Positions 13,503 through 20,800 of a DNA stretch of 22,525 nucleotides are shown one piece after another. Made by a program: the position numbers and the translations under genes. Under the pieces are notes generated by a model. The model saw nothing but the letters and a program-made list of their open reading frames with translations, had not been told where the DNA came from and did not search any database. The stretch lies in contig SFHI01000055.1 in NCBI GenBank assembly GCA_004555705.1, positions 1-22,525 of the forward strand. The letters run 5' to 3'. The stretch's first letter is position 1. Each line of letters begins with the position of its first letter. Source of the DNA: Clostridiales bacterium (GTDB lineage Bacteria > Bacillota > Clostridia > Oscillospirales > Oscillospiraceae).

Positions 13503-14468
13503 TCATTTCAAATCCCGGACCACGTCCTTTGCGACCCGGTACAGGTCCTCCATGGTATTCATGGAGGTGATCTGATTTTTGTAATACCCGCTGTGGGCCA
13601 CGCCCCGCAGATACCAGGCAAAATGCTTCCGGGCCTCCAGGCAGGCCACATGCTCCCCGTGATCCTGCTCTGCCATCCGGAACTGCTCCAGGGCCACTTC
13701 AATCCGGTCCTTTAGTTCCGGTCTGCCCGGGTACGCTACCCCATCCAGGGCAGCACGAACCTCCTGAAAAATCCAGGGGTCCCCGAAAACACTTCTGCCG
13801 ATCATCAGCCCGTCCGCCCCTGTCCATTTCCGGCACTTCACCGCGGCCTCGCCCCCGGTGATGTCTCCGTTGGCAATGACGGGAATGGACAGCTGCTCTT
13901 TCACCTTTCGGATCATGTCCCAGTCCGCCGTGCCGGAATAGAGCATACTCCGGGTACGGCCGTGAACCGTCACCATGGCCGCACCGCAGTCCTCCATCCG
14001 TTTGGTGAAGTCCAGCACGTTGACGCTGCCCTTGTCCCAACCCAGGCGGCACTTCACAGTCACGGGAACGTCTACCGCCTCCCGCACCGCTTTTACAATC
14101 TCCCCTGCCAGCTCCGGCGTGCGCATCAGGCCGCAGCCGTCTCCGGAAAGCGCGATTTTCGGCATGGGACAGCCCATGTTGATGTCAATGAAATCGCAGC
14201 CCGAGATTTCCAGCGCCAGCTCCGCCCCCCGGGCCATCACTGCCGGGTCATTGCCGAAAATCTGCGCGCCGCAGACGCTGCCCTCGTTTTTCCGCAGGAG
14301 CTTGGCGGTCTTTTTGTCCTGGTACACCAGCGCCCGGGAGGACACCATTTCCGTCACCGTAACCCCCGCCCCCAGCCGGGCGCAGACCGTCCGAAAGGCC
14401 CAATCCGTCACCCCTGCCATGGGCGCCAGAAAGAGGGGGTTATTCACTTCTATGTTTCCGATTCTCAT
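13503..14468 (-). CDS. dusB: tRNA-dihydrouridine synthase
   Basis: The 321-aa flavoenzyme reduces uridine to dihydrouridine in tRNA D-loops with FMN and NADPH. The hallmarks are LAPMAGVTDWAFR (14-26), the catalytic cysteine in INMGCPMPKI (C100), the phosphate/tRNA contact VKCRLGWD (K139), VHGRTR (H169) and the FMN-binding segments IANGDI (198-203) and MIGRS (222-226). The length is as usual for DusB. The sequence GDGCGLM after the catalytic loop departs slightly from the usual GAGSALL but keeps its glycines. ATG 14468 is preceded by GAGAGA on the minus strand. The gene is alone, flanked on both sides by TIR elements 7 and 8. Confidence 0.93.
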   Translation of the reverse strand: MRIGNIEVNNPLFLAPMAGVTDWAFRTVCARLGAGVTVTEMVSSRALVYQDKKTAKLLRKNEGSVCGAQIFGNDPAVMARGAELALEISGCDFIDINMGCPMPKIALSGDGCGLMRTPELAGEIVKAVREAVDVPVTVKCRLGWDKGSVNVLDFTKRMEDCGAAMVTVHGRTRSMLYSGTADWDMIRKVKEQLSIPVIANGDITGGEAAVKCRKWTGADGLMIGRSVFGDPWIFQEVRAALDGVAYPGRPELKDRIEVALEQFRMAEQDHGEHVACLEARKHFAWYLRGVAHSGYYKNQITSMNTMEDLYRVAKDVVRDLK

Positions 14469-14486
14469 AGTTTATCTCTCTTCCCG

Positions 14487-14700
14487 GATAAATTGTTGTT
14501 TGAAAAATTAAGCTGTCATTGCGAGCCAGTGCGCACACTGGCGTGGCAATCCCCCGGATAGAGGGGAAATGTGCAAAAAACGGACAAACGCCCTAACAAA
14601 CCGTCCTGAATTGTTGGGGGATTGCCACACCAGTCTGCGGACTGGTTCGCAATGACAGTTTTTTTTCAGTGCGCTATAGAGCTGTAAACAACAATTTATC
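14487..14700. repeat. TIR element 8 (214 bp, TGTCATTGCGAG double core)
   Basis: Perfect 15-bp ends GATAAATTGTTGTTT (14487-14501) and complement (14686-14700). The core carries the sequence CTGTCATTGCGAGCCAGTG at the left and its inverted counterpart at the right (CACACCAGTCTGCGGACTGG plus TTCGCAATGACAG), with GGCAATCCCCC/GGGGGATTGCC further in. The whole element can fold into one long stem followed on the plus strand by eight T (14659-14666). It is a longer relative of elements 2 and 7. Confidence 0.85.
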
Positions 14701-14745
14701 GTACCGTTTTCGGTGATTGTATCACATCCTCCGGGAATCCGCAAG

Positions 14746-15006
14746 TCACACCAGTACGGTGAGAAGCCACACCAGCCCCGTCAGCAGCGACCCGCCCGCG
14801 GCCCAGACCGCGCCGTACAGGTACAGCTTGCGTTTCTTCCCCTGGGACTCCGGGCTGTGGATCAGCCTCTGGGCTTCCTTCAGCAGCTGCTCATCGGTGA
14901 CCCCCTCTCCCACCGCATCATCCTTCAGTATAAAAATCGCCTGTTCAAACAGCTTTGGGTCCGGCGCGTGAACCACAATCACCTGTCTGGAAACGCCCTT
15001 GACCAT
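14746..15006 (-). CDS. Small membrane protein of unknown function
   Basis: The 86-aa protein has a soluble N-terminal domain of about 60 residues (KGVSRQVIVVHAPDPKLFEQ onward, then GVTDEQLLKEAQRLI) and one C-terminal hydrophobic segment (about 64-86), so it is probably tail-anchored. I do not recognise a family with confidence. A strong GGAGG (15016-15012) precedes the start, and a -10 TATAAT (15034-15029) lies upstream, with no clear -35. It is divergent from the RHH-led envelope operon with 182 bp between them, and the two units may share control. Confidence 0.7.
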   Translation of the reverse strand: MVKGVSRQVIVVHAPDPKLFEQAIFILKDDAVGEGVTDEQLLKEAQRLIHSPESQGKKRKLYLYGAVWAAGGSLLTGLVWLLTVLV

Positions 15007-15117
15007 TTTTTACCGCCTCCTTTTCCCCATTATAGCCATTTCCGTTCCGCGCTAAACATCGCCTCTCTCCAGAGAATCCCCAGTATCGTAACACAATTTG
15101 ATTTGGATTTTCAATGC

Positions 15118-15159
15118 AGTATTGTGTCATAGTTTTATGCACCGGGTCAATACTATAAT
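15118..15159 (+). promoter_or_regulatory. Promoter/operator region of the RHH operon
   Basis: A perfect -10 TATAAT lies at 15154-15159. Across the region where the -35 should be, AGTATTG (15118-15124) and CAATACT (15148-15154) form a 7-bp inverted repeat with 23 bases between. A third related motif CAGTATCG occurs near 15081. RHH proteins often repress their own promoter by binding such repeats, so autoregulation is plausible. No good -35 is seen. Confidence 0.45.
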
Positions 15160-15188
15160 GAAGAGTAAAACAACGGAGGAAGATCATT

Positions 15189-15368
15189 ATGGAGAAATTT
15201 ATCGTGACGCCCAAAGAGGATAAAACGGTCACCATGACGATACGGATAGACCGGGCGCTGCAGGAGAAATACAATGATTTGGCGGCAAAAACCAACCGCT
15301 CCCGCAACGAGCTCATCGGCATGGCCCTCCAATTCGCCCTGGACAACATGGAACTCAAAGAGGCGTAA
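15189..15368 (+). CDS. Ribbon-helix-helix (CopG/Arc-type) DNA-binding protein
   Basis: This 59-aa protein has a strand TVTMTIRID (14-22) followed by two helices (ALQEKYNDLAAKTNRSRNEL and IGMALQFALDNME), the ribbon-helix-helix pattern. The alternating residues of the strand would enter the major groove. Dimers of this type usually repress their own promoter. CGGAGGA lies eight bases before ATG 15189. The next frame overlaps its stop codon (TAATG at 15366), but the next gene probably starts at 15416. It heads an operon of four envelope genes. It could also be the antitoxin-like half of a pair, but no toxin is seen beside it. Confidence 0.85.
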   Translation: MEKFIVTPKEDKTVTMTIRIDRALQEKYNDLAAKTNRSRNELIGMALQFALDNMELKEA

Positions 15369-15415
15369 TGCCTGCGCGCATCCCAATCCCCTGGATGACA
15401 ATACGGAGGCTTTTC

Positions 15416-16057
15416 ATGAAAATCCGCATCCGAATTCTTCCCCTGATTTTTGGACTTCTGGGTGTGCTCACTGCGGCAGCAGCCGTCACGGCAGCCCTTC
15501 GCTCCCTCAACGCGCCCCCCTACCTGCTGGAAGCGCCGGAATCCGCGTCAGATTGCGCGGACAATCTGATGCAGTGCATCTGCCAGGGGGACTATCTGCA
15601 GGCGGAACAATATTTGCAGGGCACCCCGGACCTGGAGCTGAACCGCTCCCCGGAGGACCCGGTGGGCGTTCTGCTTTGGGATGCCTATACCTCCAGCAGC
15701 TCCTATACCCTGATCGGCGGCCTCTATGCCACCGAGACGGGACTTGCCCAGGATGTGCGCTTTGAGGCGCTGGATCTGGACGCCGTTATGAAATCCATGG
15801 ATACCCTGGCCAAGGAGCTTTTCACCGCCGGAATCGAATCCGCCGAGGACACCTCTGCCGTTTATGACAAGGAGGGCAACTATCGGGAGGATTTCATTCA
15901 GGATACGCTTCTGTCCGCGGCCCGGCAGGCCCTTGCGGACAATTCCCAAATGACCGAAACGGAACTGACCCTTCAGCTTACTCACCAGGACGGGCAGTGG
16001 CTGGTCACTGCCGACCAAGCGCTCTTTCGGATCATCTGCGGCGGCATTACGGGATAG
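15416..16057 (+). CDS. Membrane-anchored extracytoplasmic protein, unknown function
   Basis: The 213-aa protein starts with a positively charged, hydrophobic segment (MKIRIRILPLIFGLLGVLTA, about 1-29), which anchors it or is a signal peptide without a clear lipobox. The rest is a predicted extracytoplasmic alpha+beta domain with acidic helices. Residues 46-66 (CADNLMQCICQGDYLQAEQY) and the final strand (ELTLQLTHQDGQWLV) recall NTF2-like or DUF4878-type folds. This is a faint likeness and not a call. ATG 15416 follows ACGGAGG at six bases. The longer frame from 15368 adds 16 residues but lacks a good site. The gap to the next gene is 14 bases. Confidence 0.75.
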   Translation: MKIRIRILPLIFGLLGVLTAAAAVTAALRSLNAPPYLLEAPESASDCADNLMQCICQGDYLQAEQYLQGTPDLELNRSPEDPVGVLLWDAYTSSSSYTLIGGLYATETGLAQDVRFEALDLDAVMKSMDTLAKELFTAGIESAEDTSAVYDKEGNYREDFIQDTLLSAARQALADNSQMTETELTLQLTHQDGQWLVTADQALFRIICGGITG

Positions 16058-16071
16058 GAGGAACGCGCACA

Positions 16072-17208
16072 ATGGAACACCAGCCAACCCATTCCAGGTG
16101 GAAAAACCTTGCCGCGATTCTGGTCTGCGCGGCCAGTCTGGCCGCAACGGTTTTCCTTCTGGGCAAAATGACTCTGTGGGCCCCCGCCTCCGGCGCCAAG
16201 GAAAGCGCCCGGATGGGGCTTGCCGATAAATTTGACCGCTACATAACCAATGGGATCAGCGATGCTCTCAGCGGCATCATTTCCATTCCCAAAGAGTACT
16301 GGCTGAACGACTCGGACCTGGTAGCCCCCGCCCCCCGGCAGGAATGCTACGGGGAGGCATCCGATCCGGCCATGCTGGCGGATACCCTGGCCGCAGCCGA
16401 AGAGCTGCTTGACGGGCAGACCACCCTCTTCACGGTGGAGACCCCCATCAAGAAGGATACCACCGTGGAATACTACCGGGACGACACCATTCTCGCCATC
16501 ACCTGGAAGCAGGTCATCGACGGCGGTGTGTATACCTTCTCGGAGGTCAAAATTGCCCACCCCAGCCAGTTCCGCCGCTTTCTGGCGGGGGGAGAGTACG
16601 GCACCGGTTCGCTGTACACCGCCACCGAAATGGCGAAGAGCGTCAACGCCATCTCCGCCTCCAGTGCCGATTACTACACCTACCGTCCCTACGGCATCAC
16701 CGTGAACAACGGTGTCACCTACCGCCTGGACAGTGACGGGATTCTGGACGTGTGCTTCATTGACCACCGGGGAGACCTGCTCCTGGTGCCAAGGGGCCAG
16801 CTGGTCACCCGGGAGGATGTGGAAAGCTATGTCAGCGAGCACAACGTCCGTTTCAGCCTCGCCTTTGGCCCCATCATCATTCAGGACGGGAAAGAGTGCA
16901 CCCCCCGGGCCTATATCATCGGCGAAATCAACAAAAACCTGACCCGGGCCGCTCTGTGCCAGCTTGGGGAGCTTCACTATGTGGTGGTCACAGTAAACAT
17001 GGAGCCCTACGCGGTGAGTATGCCCACCCTGAAGCAGTTTGCCACCCGGCTCTGGGAGATGGGAATTCCCACCGCCTACTCCCTGGACGGCGGACAGACC
17101 GCCACCATTGTCATGGAGGGTACCCTGATTAACAGCGTGGACTACGGCGATCAGCGGGATATCAGCGACATCATCTATTTCGCCACAGCCCTGCCGGAGG
17201 TGGAGTGA
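16072..17208 (+). CDS. Phosphodiester glycosidase (NAGPA-type) membrane-anchored protein
   Basis: The 378-aa protein has one N-terminal membrane segment (about 12-32), a linker with a helical stretch, and a C-terminal domain of the phosphodiester glycosidase family (the domain of the human uncovering enzyme NAGPA and of bacterial exopolysaccharide proteins). Typical pieces are the repeat DYYTYRPYGITVNNG (200-214), FSLAFGPIIIQDGK (261-274), ALCQLGELHYVVVTVN (294-309), AYSLDGGQTATIVMEG (335-350) and ISDIIYFA (364-371). It probably cleaves or trims a sugar-phosphate linkage in a surface glycopolymer. The actual substrate is unknown. ATG 16072 has TAGGAGGA nine bases upstream. It is in the middle of the envelope operon. 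Confidence 0.85.
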   Translation: MEHQPTHSRWKNLAAILVCAASLAATVFLLGKMTLWAPASGAKESARMGLADKFDRYITNGISDALSGIISIPKEYWLNDSDLVAPAPRQECYGEASDPAMLADTLAAAEELLDGQTTLFTVETPIKKDTTVEYYRDDTILAITWKQVIDGGVYTFSEVKIAHPSQFRRFLAGGEYGTGSLYTATEMAKSVNAISASSADYYTYRPYGITVNNGVTYRLDSDGILDVCFIDHRGDLLLVPRGQLVTREDVESYVSEHNVRFSLAFGPIIIQDGKECTPRAYIIGEINKNLTRAALCQLGELHYVVVTVNMEPYAVSMPTLKQFATRLWEMGIPTAYSLDGGQTATIVMEGTLINSVDYGDQRDISDIIYFATALPEVE

Positions 17209-17213
17209 CGCCT

Positions 17214-18251
17214 ATGGAACAGATTGCATTCATTGCGGGTCAGTCCGTATTCTATTGGAAGCCCCTGCTGCTTACGGCAGGCGTGGTGACATCCATTTTC
17301 TTTTTCCTGTGCCTGTACCTTCAGGAGGGCGGCCGGGGTCTGAGTGCCGCCTGTGCGGTACCTCTGGCCCTGGTGCTGGGATTGGTTTTCTCCCGGCTGG
17401 TACACTGGTATTGCAGGTCCGGCGACTACGCGGGGCTTTCCGCCGCGCTGCAGGACTATTCCAGCGGAGGCTTTGCGCTGATCGGCGCCTTTGCAGGCTG
17501 CCTGATTGCCGCCTTGCTTCTCCGCCTTCTCCGGATTTCCGATTCCGCCCCGGCCATGCTGGACTGCATGAGCATCGCGGGAGCCGCGGGAATCGCGGTG
17601 GGGCGGCTGGCCTCTTTCTTTGATTCCTCCGACCGGGGCCTTCTGATGGAGCGATTCCGGTCACTTCCCCTGGCCTACCCCGTGACTAACCCGGTTTCCG
17701 GCGCCCAGGAATACCGGCTTGCCACCTTCCTGCTCCAGGCCATGGCCGCCGCGGCCATTTTCCTGCTGCTGGCGGTTCTCTATCCTTCCCTGAGAAAGTG
17801 CCGACGTCTCCGCCCGGGGGACGGGTGCCTTCTTTTCCTGCTGCTGTACTGTTCCACCCAGGTGGTTCTGGACAGCACCCGTTATGATTCCCTGCCCTTC
17901 CGCAGCAACGGTTTTGTCAGTGTGGTGCAGGTTTTCAGCGCCCTGGCCATTGGTTTTGTGGTTGTGGTTTTCTCCGTCCGTCTGGTAAGGCTCCGGGGCT
18001 TTCGCCCCTGGTATTTGGCCCTTTGGGCGACAATCGCCGCAATGCTGGGAGTCGCCGGATACATGGAGTATTACGTTCAGCGGCACGGAAGCCTGGCCGC
18101 CTTCTCCTATGGCATTATGAGCGCCGCCCTGGCAGTCATTACGGCGGTGGTCCTTGGAATGGCTTTTCTGATTCCCGCGCCGAAGCGCCCCGCCGGGAAA
18201 TATCTCCGGCAGAATAACTCTGGCACGCCCAGAATGGAGGTTACCCGATGA
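17214..18251 (+). CDS. Lgt-fold polytopic membrane protein (prolipoprotein diacylglyceryl transferase-like)
   Basis: The 345-aa protein has seven or more hydrophobic segments. Its layout follows Lgt, which moves a diacylglyceryl group from phosphatidylglycerol to the lipobox cysteine. GGFALIGAFAGCLIA (85-99) matches the first Lgt loop, GRLASFF (130-136) stands for GRIGNF, and LDSTRYDS (219-226, R223) followed by VSVVQVFS (235-242) matches the VEF-R and GQ-S region. The usual HPTQLYE is replaced by EYRLATFLLQ (166-175). I infer a paralog with altered substrate or a non-housekeeping role. GGAG eight bases before ATG 17214 decides the start. The C-terminal 100 residues extend the family with extra membrane segments. 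Its stop overlaps the next start (ATGA). Confidence 0.75.
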   Translation: MEQIAFIAGQSVFYWKPLLLTAGVVTSIFFFLCLYLQEGGRGLSAACAVPLALVLGLVFSRLVHWYCRSGDYAGLSAALQDYSSGGFALIGAFAGCLIAALLLRLLRISDSAPAMLDCMSIAGAAGIAVGRLASFFDSSDRGLLMERFRSLPLAYPVTNPVSGAQEYRLATFLLQAMAAAAIFLLLAVLYPSLRKCRRLRPGDGCLLFLLLYCSTQVVLDSTRYDSLPFRSNGFVSVVQVFSALAIGFVVVVFSVRLVRLRGFRPWYLALWATIAAMLGVAGYMEYYVQRHGSLAAFSYGIMSAALAVITAVVLGMAFLIPAPKRPAGKYLRQNNSGTPRMEVTR

Positions 18252-19852
18252 ATCATCTTCGCAAATTCCTTTCCCGTAAAAAATGGCTGCTTCTGCCGGT
18301 GCTGCTGGCTGTTATCGCAGCAGTCTGCTGCATGACACTGGCAAGCCGGAACCTGTGGGTCGGTGGGGAGCTGGTCCCCCGCACCGTTGCCTTTCTGGAC
18401 CTGCGGGAAGAGGAACTGACCCAAAGTGACTACACCCAACTGCAGAAGAAGCTTCCCCAGTGTGATATCCTGTGGAATGTCCCCATCGGCGCAGCCCGGT
18501 ATCCCTCCAACAGCGAAACACTGCCGGTTCAGGGACTGACCGGGCAGGACGCATCCATGCTGGATTATTTCCCCAAGCTGAAAACCCTGGACGCCCGGGA
18601 CTGCACGGACTATGCCACCGTTTCCGCACTCCTGTCCCACCGGCCGGATCTGGTCTGCCAGCTTACACTGGCCGGAGAGACTGTCCGGAGCGACGCCGTA
18701 TCCCTCTGGCTATCGGATGTCTCTTTGCCGGAACTGCAAAGCGTGCTGCCCCTTCTGACGCGCCTGGAGCGTCTGGAGCTCACCGGCGTTCTCCCGTCCC
18801 TTTCCGAGCTGCAGGAGCTTCAGTGGTCGTTCCCCTCCGTAACCGTCTGCTGGGAAATCACTTTCCAGGGCCGGACCATTGGCAGCGACACCACAAGTCT
18901 GGATTTAAGCGCCGCACAGCTGGATTACGATTCCGTTGAAGCCCTGCTTTCCTGGCTTCCCCTGCTGGAGGAAGTGAATATGCGCAGCTGCGGCCTGACG
19001 GATGCGGAAATGATCCGCCTGACCGAACGCTTCCCCCAGACCCTTCTGATCTGGGATATGGAGGTTGCCGGTCTGCGCTTCTCCACAGACAGCACGGAAA
19101 TTGATATTTCCGGACAGCAGGTATCCGCCCCGGAGGAGGTGGAGGCCGTCCTCTCCTGCTACCCACGGCTGGAGCGGGTCATTATGTCCGACTGCGGTCT
19201 GGACGATGAAACCATGGACGCCCTGAACCGCCGCCATGAGGATGTCCGTTTTGTATGGACGGTGTACATCCGCTGGTATCCCGTCCGCACCGACGCGTTG
19301 TACTTCTACCCCTACAAGATGGACCACCGGTTCCCCTTCCAGGATGAATTCTGCGACGCGGAGCTCTATCCCCTGCGTTACTGCACGGATATGGTGAGCA
19401 TTGACCTGGGTCATGACGCCTCCGTTTACAATGTGGAGTGGGCCGCTTTCATGCCCAATCTGCGCTACCTGATTCTGACGGAGTGCCCGGTAGTTGACCT
19501 GACCCCGCTTGTCAACTGCAAGGAGCTTGTCTACCTGGAGATGACCAAGTGCTGGTGGGAAAAAGATCTGGCCCCCCTGGTGGAATGCACCGCATTGGAG
19601 GATGTGAACCTAGGCTGGTCGTACCCCGACCCGGAGCCCCTTTCCAAGATGCCCTGGCTCAAGCACATCTGGTGGTGCCGCATAAAATATACGGTTGGCC
19701 TCCCCTGCTCCACAGCAGACCAGCTGTTTGCCGAAACCATTCCGGATACCATTACCTACTTTGACGGCTCACACCCCGTGGAAGGCGGCTGGCGGGAATT
19801 CCAGACCTACTACGATATGCGGGACTTAATGGAAATGTACTATCTCCGGTAA
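18248..19852 (+). CDS. Membrane-anchored leucine-rich-repeat protein
   Basis: The 534-aa protein has an uncleaved signal or anchor (about 13-33) and a long extracytoplasmic leucine-rich region. Residues 88-347 hold four long modules of 60-68 residues with the theme SLDLS..L....V.ALLS..P.LE.V....CGL.D.E....L...FP....W. Residues 379-475 are shorter classical repeats of about 22 residues (LVNCKELVYLEMTKCWW, LVECTALEDVNLGWSYP). Many cysteines and tryptophans sit in the modules. The protein probably binds protein or glycan partners at the cell surface. No enzyme domain is seen. Its ATG overlaps the stop of the Lgt-like gene by four bases, with GGAGG upstream, so both are made together. Confidence 0.8.
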   Translation: MNHLRKFLSRKKWLLLPVLLAVIAAVCCMTLASRNLWVGGELVPRTVAFLDLREEELTQSDYTQLQKKLPQCDILWNVPIGAARYPSNSETLPVQGLTGQDASMLDYFPKLKTLDARDCTDYATVSALLSHRPDLVCQLTLAGETVRSDAVSLWLSDVSLPELQSVLPLLTRLERLELTGVLPSLSELQELQWSFPSVTVCWEITFQGRTIGSDTTSLDLSAAQLDYDSVEALLSWLPLLEEVNMRSCGLTDAEMIRLTERFPQTLLIWDMEVAGLRFSTDSTEIDISGQQVSAPEEVEAVLSCYPRLERVIMSDCGLDDETMDALNRRHEDVRFVWTVYIRWYPVRTDALYFYPYKMDHRFPFQDEFCDAELYPLRYCTDMVSIDLGHDASVYNVEWAAFMPNLRYLILTECPVVDLTPLVNCKELVYLEMTKCWWEKDLAPLVECTALEDVNLGWSYPDPEPLSKMPWLKHIWWCRIKYTVGLPCSTADQLFAETIPDTITYFDGSHPVEGGWREFQTYYDMRDLMEMYYLR

Positions 19853-19871
19853 ATCAGCATATTGCCATGCA

Positions 19872-19900
19872 AAAGGCTCGTGCGGACTGCACGAGCCTTT
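19872..19900. terminator. Bidirectional terminator between LRR operon and ttcA
   Basis: A perfect 12-bp stem (19872-19883 with 19889-19900), loop GGACT. The arms begin with AAA/end with TTT, which continues as TTTT on the minus strand and GTCTTATT on the plus strand. It lies 19 bases past the LRR stop and three bases past the convergent ttcA stop. Confidence 0.8.
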
Positions 19901-19903
19901 GTC

Positions 19904-20644
19904 TTATTCCTGCTCCCTGGGCCGCTTGTAACGCCCATGGGGCTCCCATTCCGGCAGGGGCAGCCGCTGCATGGCCCCGAAGATACGCTCCTTCAGGTCC
20001 GGATAGGTTTTGCTCAGGTCAAACAGAAGCTGCTTAACCTCCTCCCGCTTGGTGTACTTGTCCACCGGGCAGCGGTTGCGCAGCACCGGGAGGCCCTGCC
20101 TCACGGCAAAATTGTCCACGGTTTTCTCGTGAATATACAGCATGGGACGGATTTGGACAATCCCCGTCCGGTCCAGATTGGTCACCGGCTGGAAGCAGCT
20201 GATTCGACCCTCAAAAAGCAGCGACATCAGGAAGGTCTCCACCGCGTCGTCATAGTGATGCCCCAGAGCCAGCTTTTTGAAGCCTTTCTCGAGAATGGCC
20301 TGATTCAGCGCCCCCCGCCGCATCTTCGCGCACATGGAGCAGGGGTTTTTCTCCTTCCGGTGGTCAAAGATGATGGGGCCGATTTCCGTCTTCACCACGG
20401 TGTAGGGCACCCCGATTTCCGCGCACAGCTTCTCCACGGTGCTGTAGTCCATCCCCAGGCCCATGTCAATGGTGATGGCCTCCAGTTCGAAAGGCTTGTC
20501 AAAGTATTCCCGAAGCCCGGCAAGCAGTACCAGCAGCGCCAGCGAGTCCTTCCCTCCGGACACACCCACCGCGATTTTGTCCCCGGCTTCGATCATATTG
20601 TAGTCGTCCACACAACGGCGGACAAGGCCCATCAACTTCTGCAT
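19904..20644 (-). CDS. ttcA: tRNA 2-thiocytidine biosynthesis protein TtcA-like
   Basis: The 246-aa protein belongs to the PP-loop ATPases that thiolate tRNA position 32. The ATP motif is VSGGKDSLAL (28-37), followed by the cluster-binding cysteines CSMC (C102, C105) and a third in LRNRCPVD (C192). GHHYDDAVET (128-137) and RRGALNQ are typical of TtcA. It is shorter than E. coli TtcA, as in many Gram-positives. GGAGGA on the minus strand lies ten bases before ATG 20644. An in-frame ATG at 20662 would add six residues but lacks a site. The frame runs on to 20770, but that stretch overlaps a promoter and is probably not coding. It is convergent with the LRR operon and divergent from rplM. Confidence 0.85.
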   Translation of the reverse strand: MQKLMGLVRRCVDDYNMIEAGDKIAVGVSGGKDSLALLVLLAGLREYFDKPFELEAITIDMGLGMDYSTVEKLCAEIGVPYTVVKTEIGPIIFDHRKEKNPCSMCAKMRRGALNQAILEKGFKKLALGHHYDDAVETFLMSLLFEGRISCFQPVTNLDRTGIVQIRPMLYIHEKTVDNFAVRQGLPVLRNRCPVDKYTKREEVKQLLFDLSKTYPDLKERIFGAMQRLPLPEWEPHGRYKRPREQE

Positions 20645-20680
20645 TTGCAGTATTTCCTCCATTTTTTCGTAAAAATAGGA

Positions 20681-20730
20681 TGTTAGCATTTGAGAGTATT
20701 CGAGAGCTTTCAGGAGAATTTGAGAGCTTA
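20681..20730. repeat. Five tandem 10-bp units upstream of rplM
   Basis: Five decamers follow each other exactly: TGTTAGCATT, TGAGAGTATT, CGAGAGCTTT, CAGGAGAATT, TGAGAGCTTA. The period is one helical turn and is not a multiple of three, so it is not a protein repeat. The array lies 34 bases upstream of the rplM -35 and within the leader or promoter region of ttcA on the other strand. Phased TT steps could bend the DNA, or the units could be protein sites. Confidence 0.55.
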
Positions 20731-20763
20731 TCCCGGATTTCGCAAAACTCCCCGAAAAAGGTG

Positions 20764-20792
20764 TTGACATTTCATTTTGTTTGTGGTATAAG
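20764..20792 (+). promoter_or_regulatory. Promoter of rplM-rpsI
   Basis: A perfect -35 TTGACA (20764-20769) and TATAAG (20787-20792) are separated by 17 bases. The predicted start near 20799 leaves a leader of about 70 nt containing a conserved-looking hairpin. Confidence 0.85.
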
Positions 20793-20800
20793 AATCAGGC

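Noticed and set aside
371..14700. CRISPR array made by the repeated AAATTGTTGTTTA sequences
   Set aside because: The copies are kilobases apart, come as inverted pairs around palindromes, and have no regular spacer length; no cas genes are present.
15189..16057. Toxin-antitoxin pair formed by the RHH protein and the next gene
   Set aside because: The next product is a 213-aa membrane-anchored extracytoplasmic protein with no toxin fold, and the operon goes on with envelope genes.
20645..20770. N-terminal extension of TtcA up to 20770
   Set aside because: It spans the tandem decamers and the -35 of rplM, and encodes no sequence usual for the family. ATG 20644 is preceded by GGAGGA.
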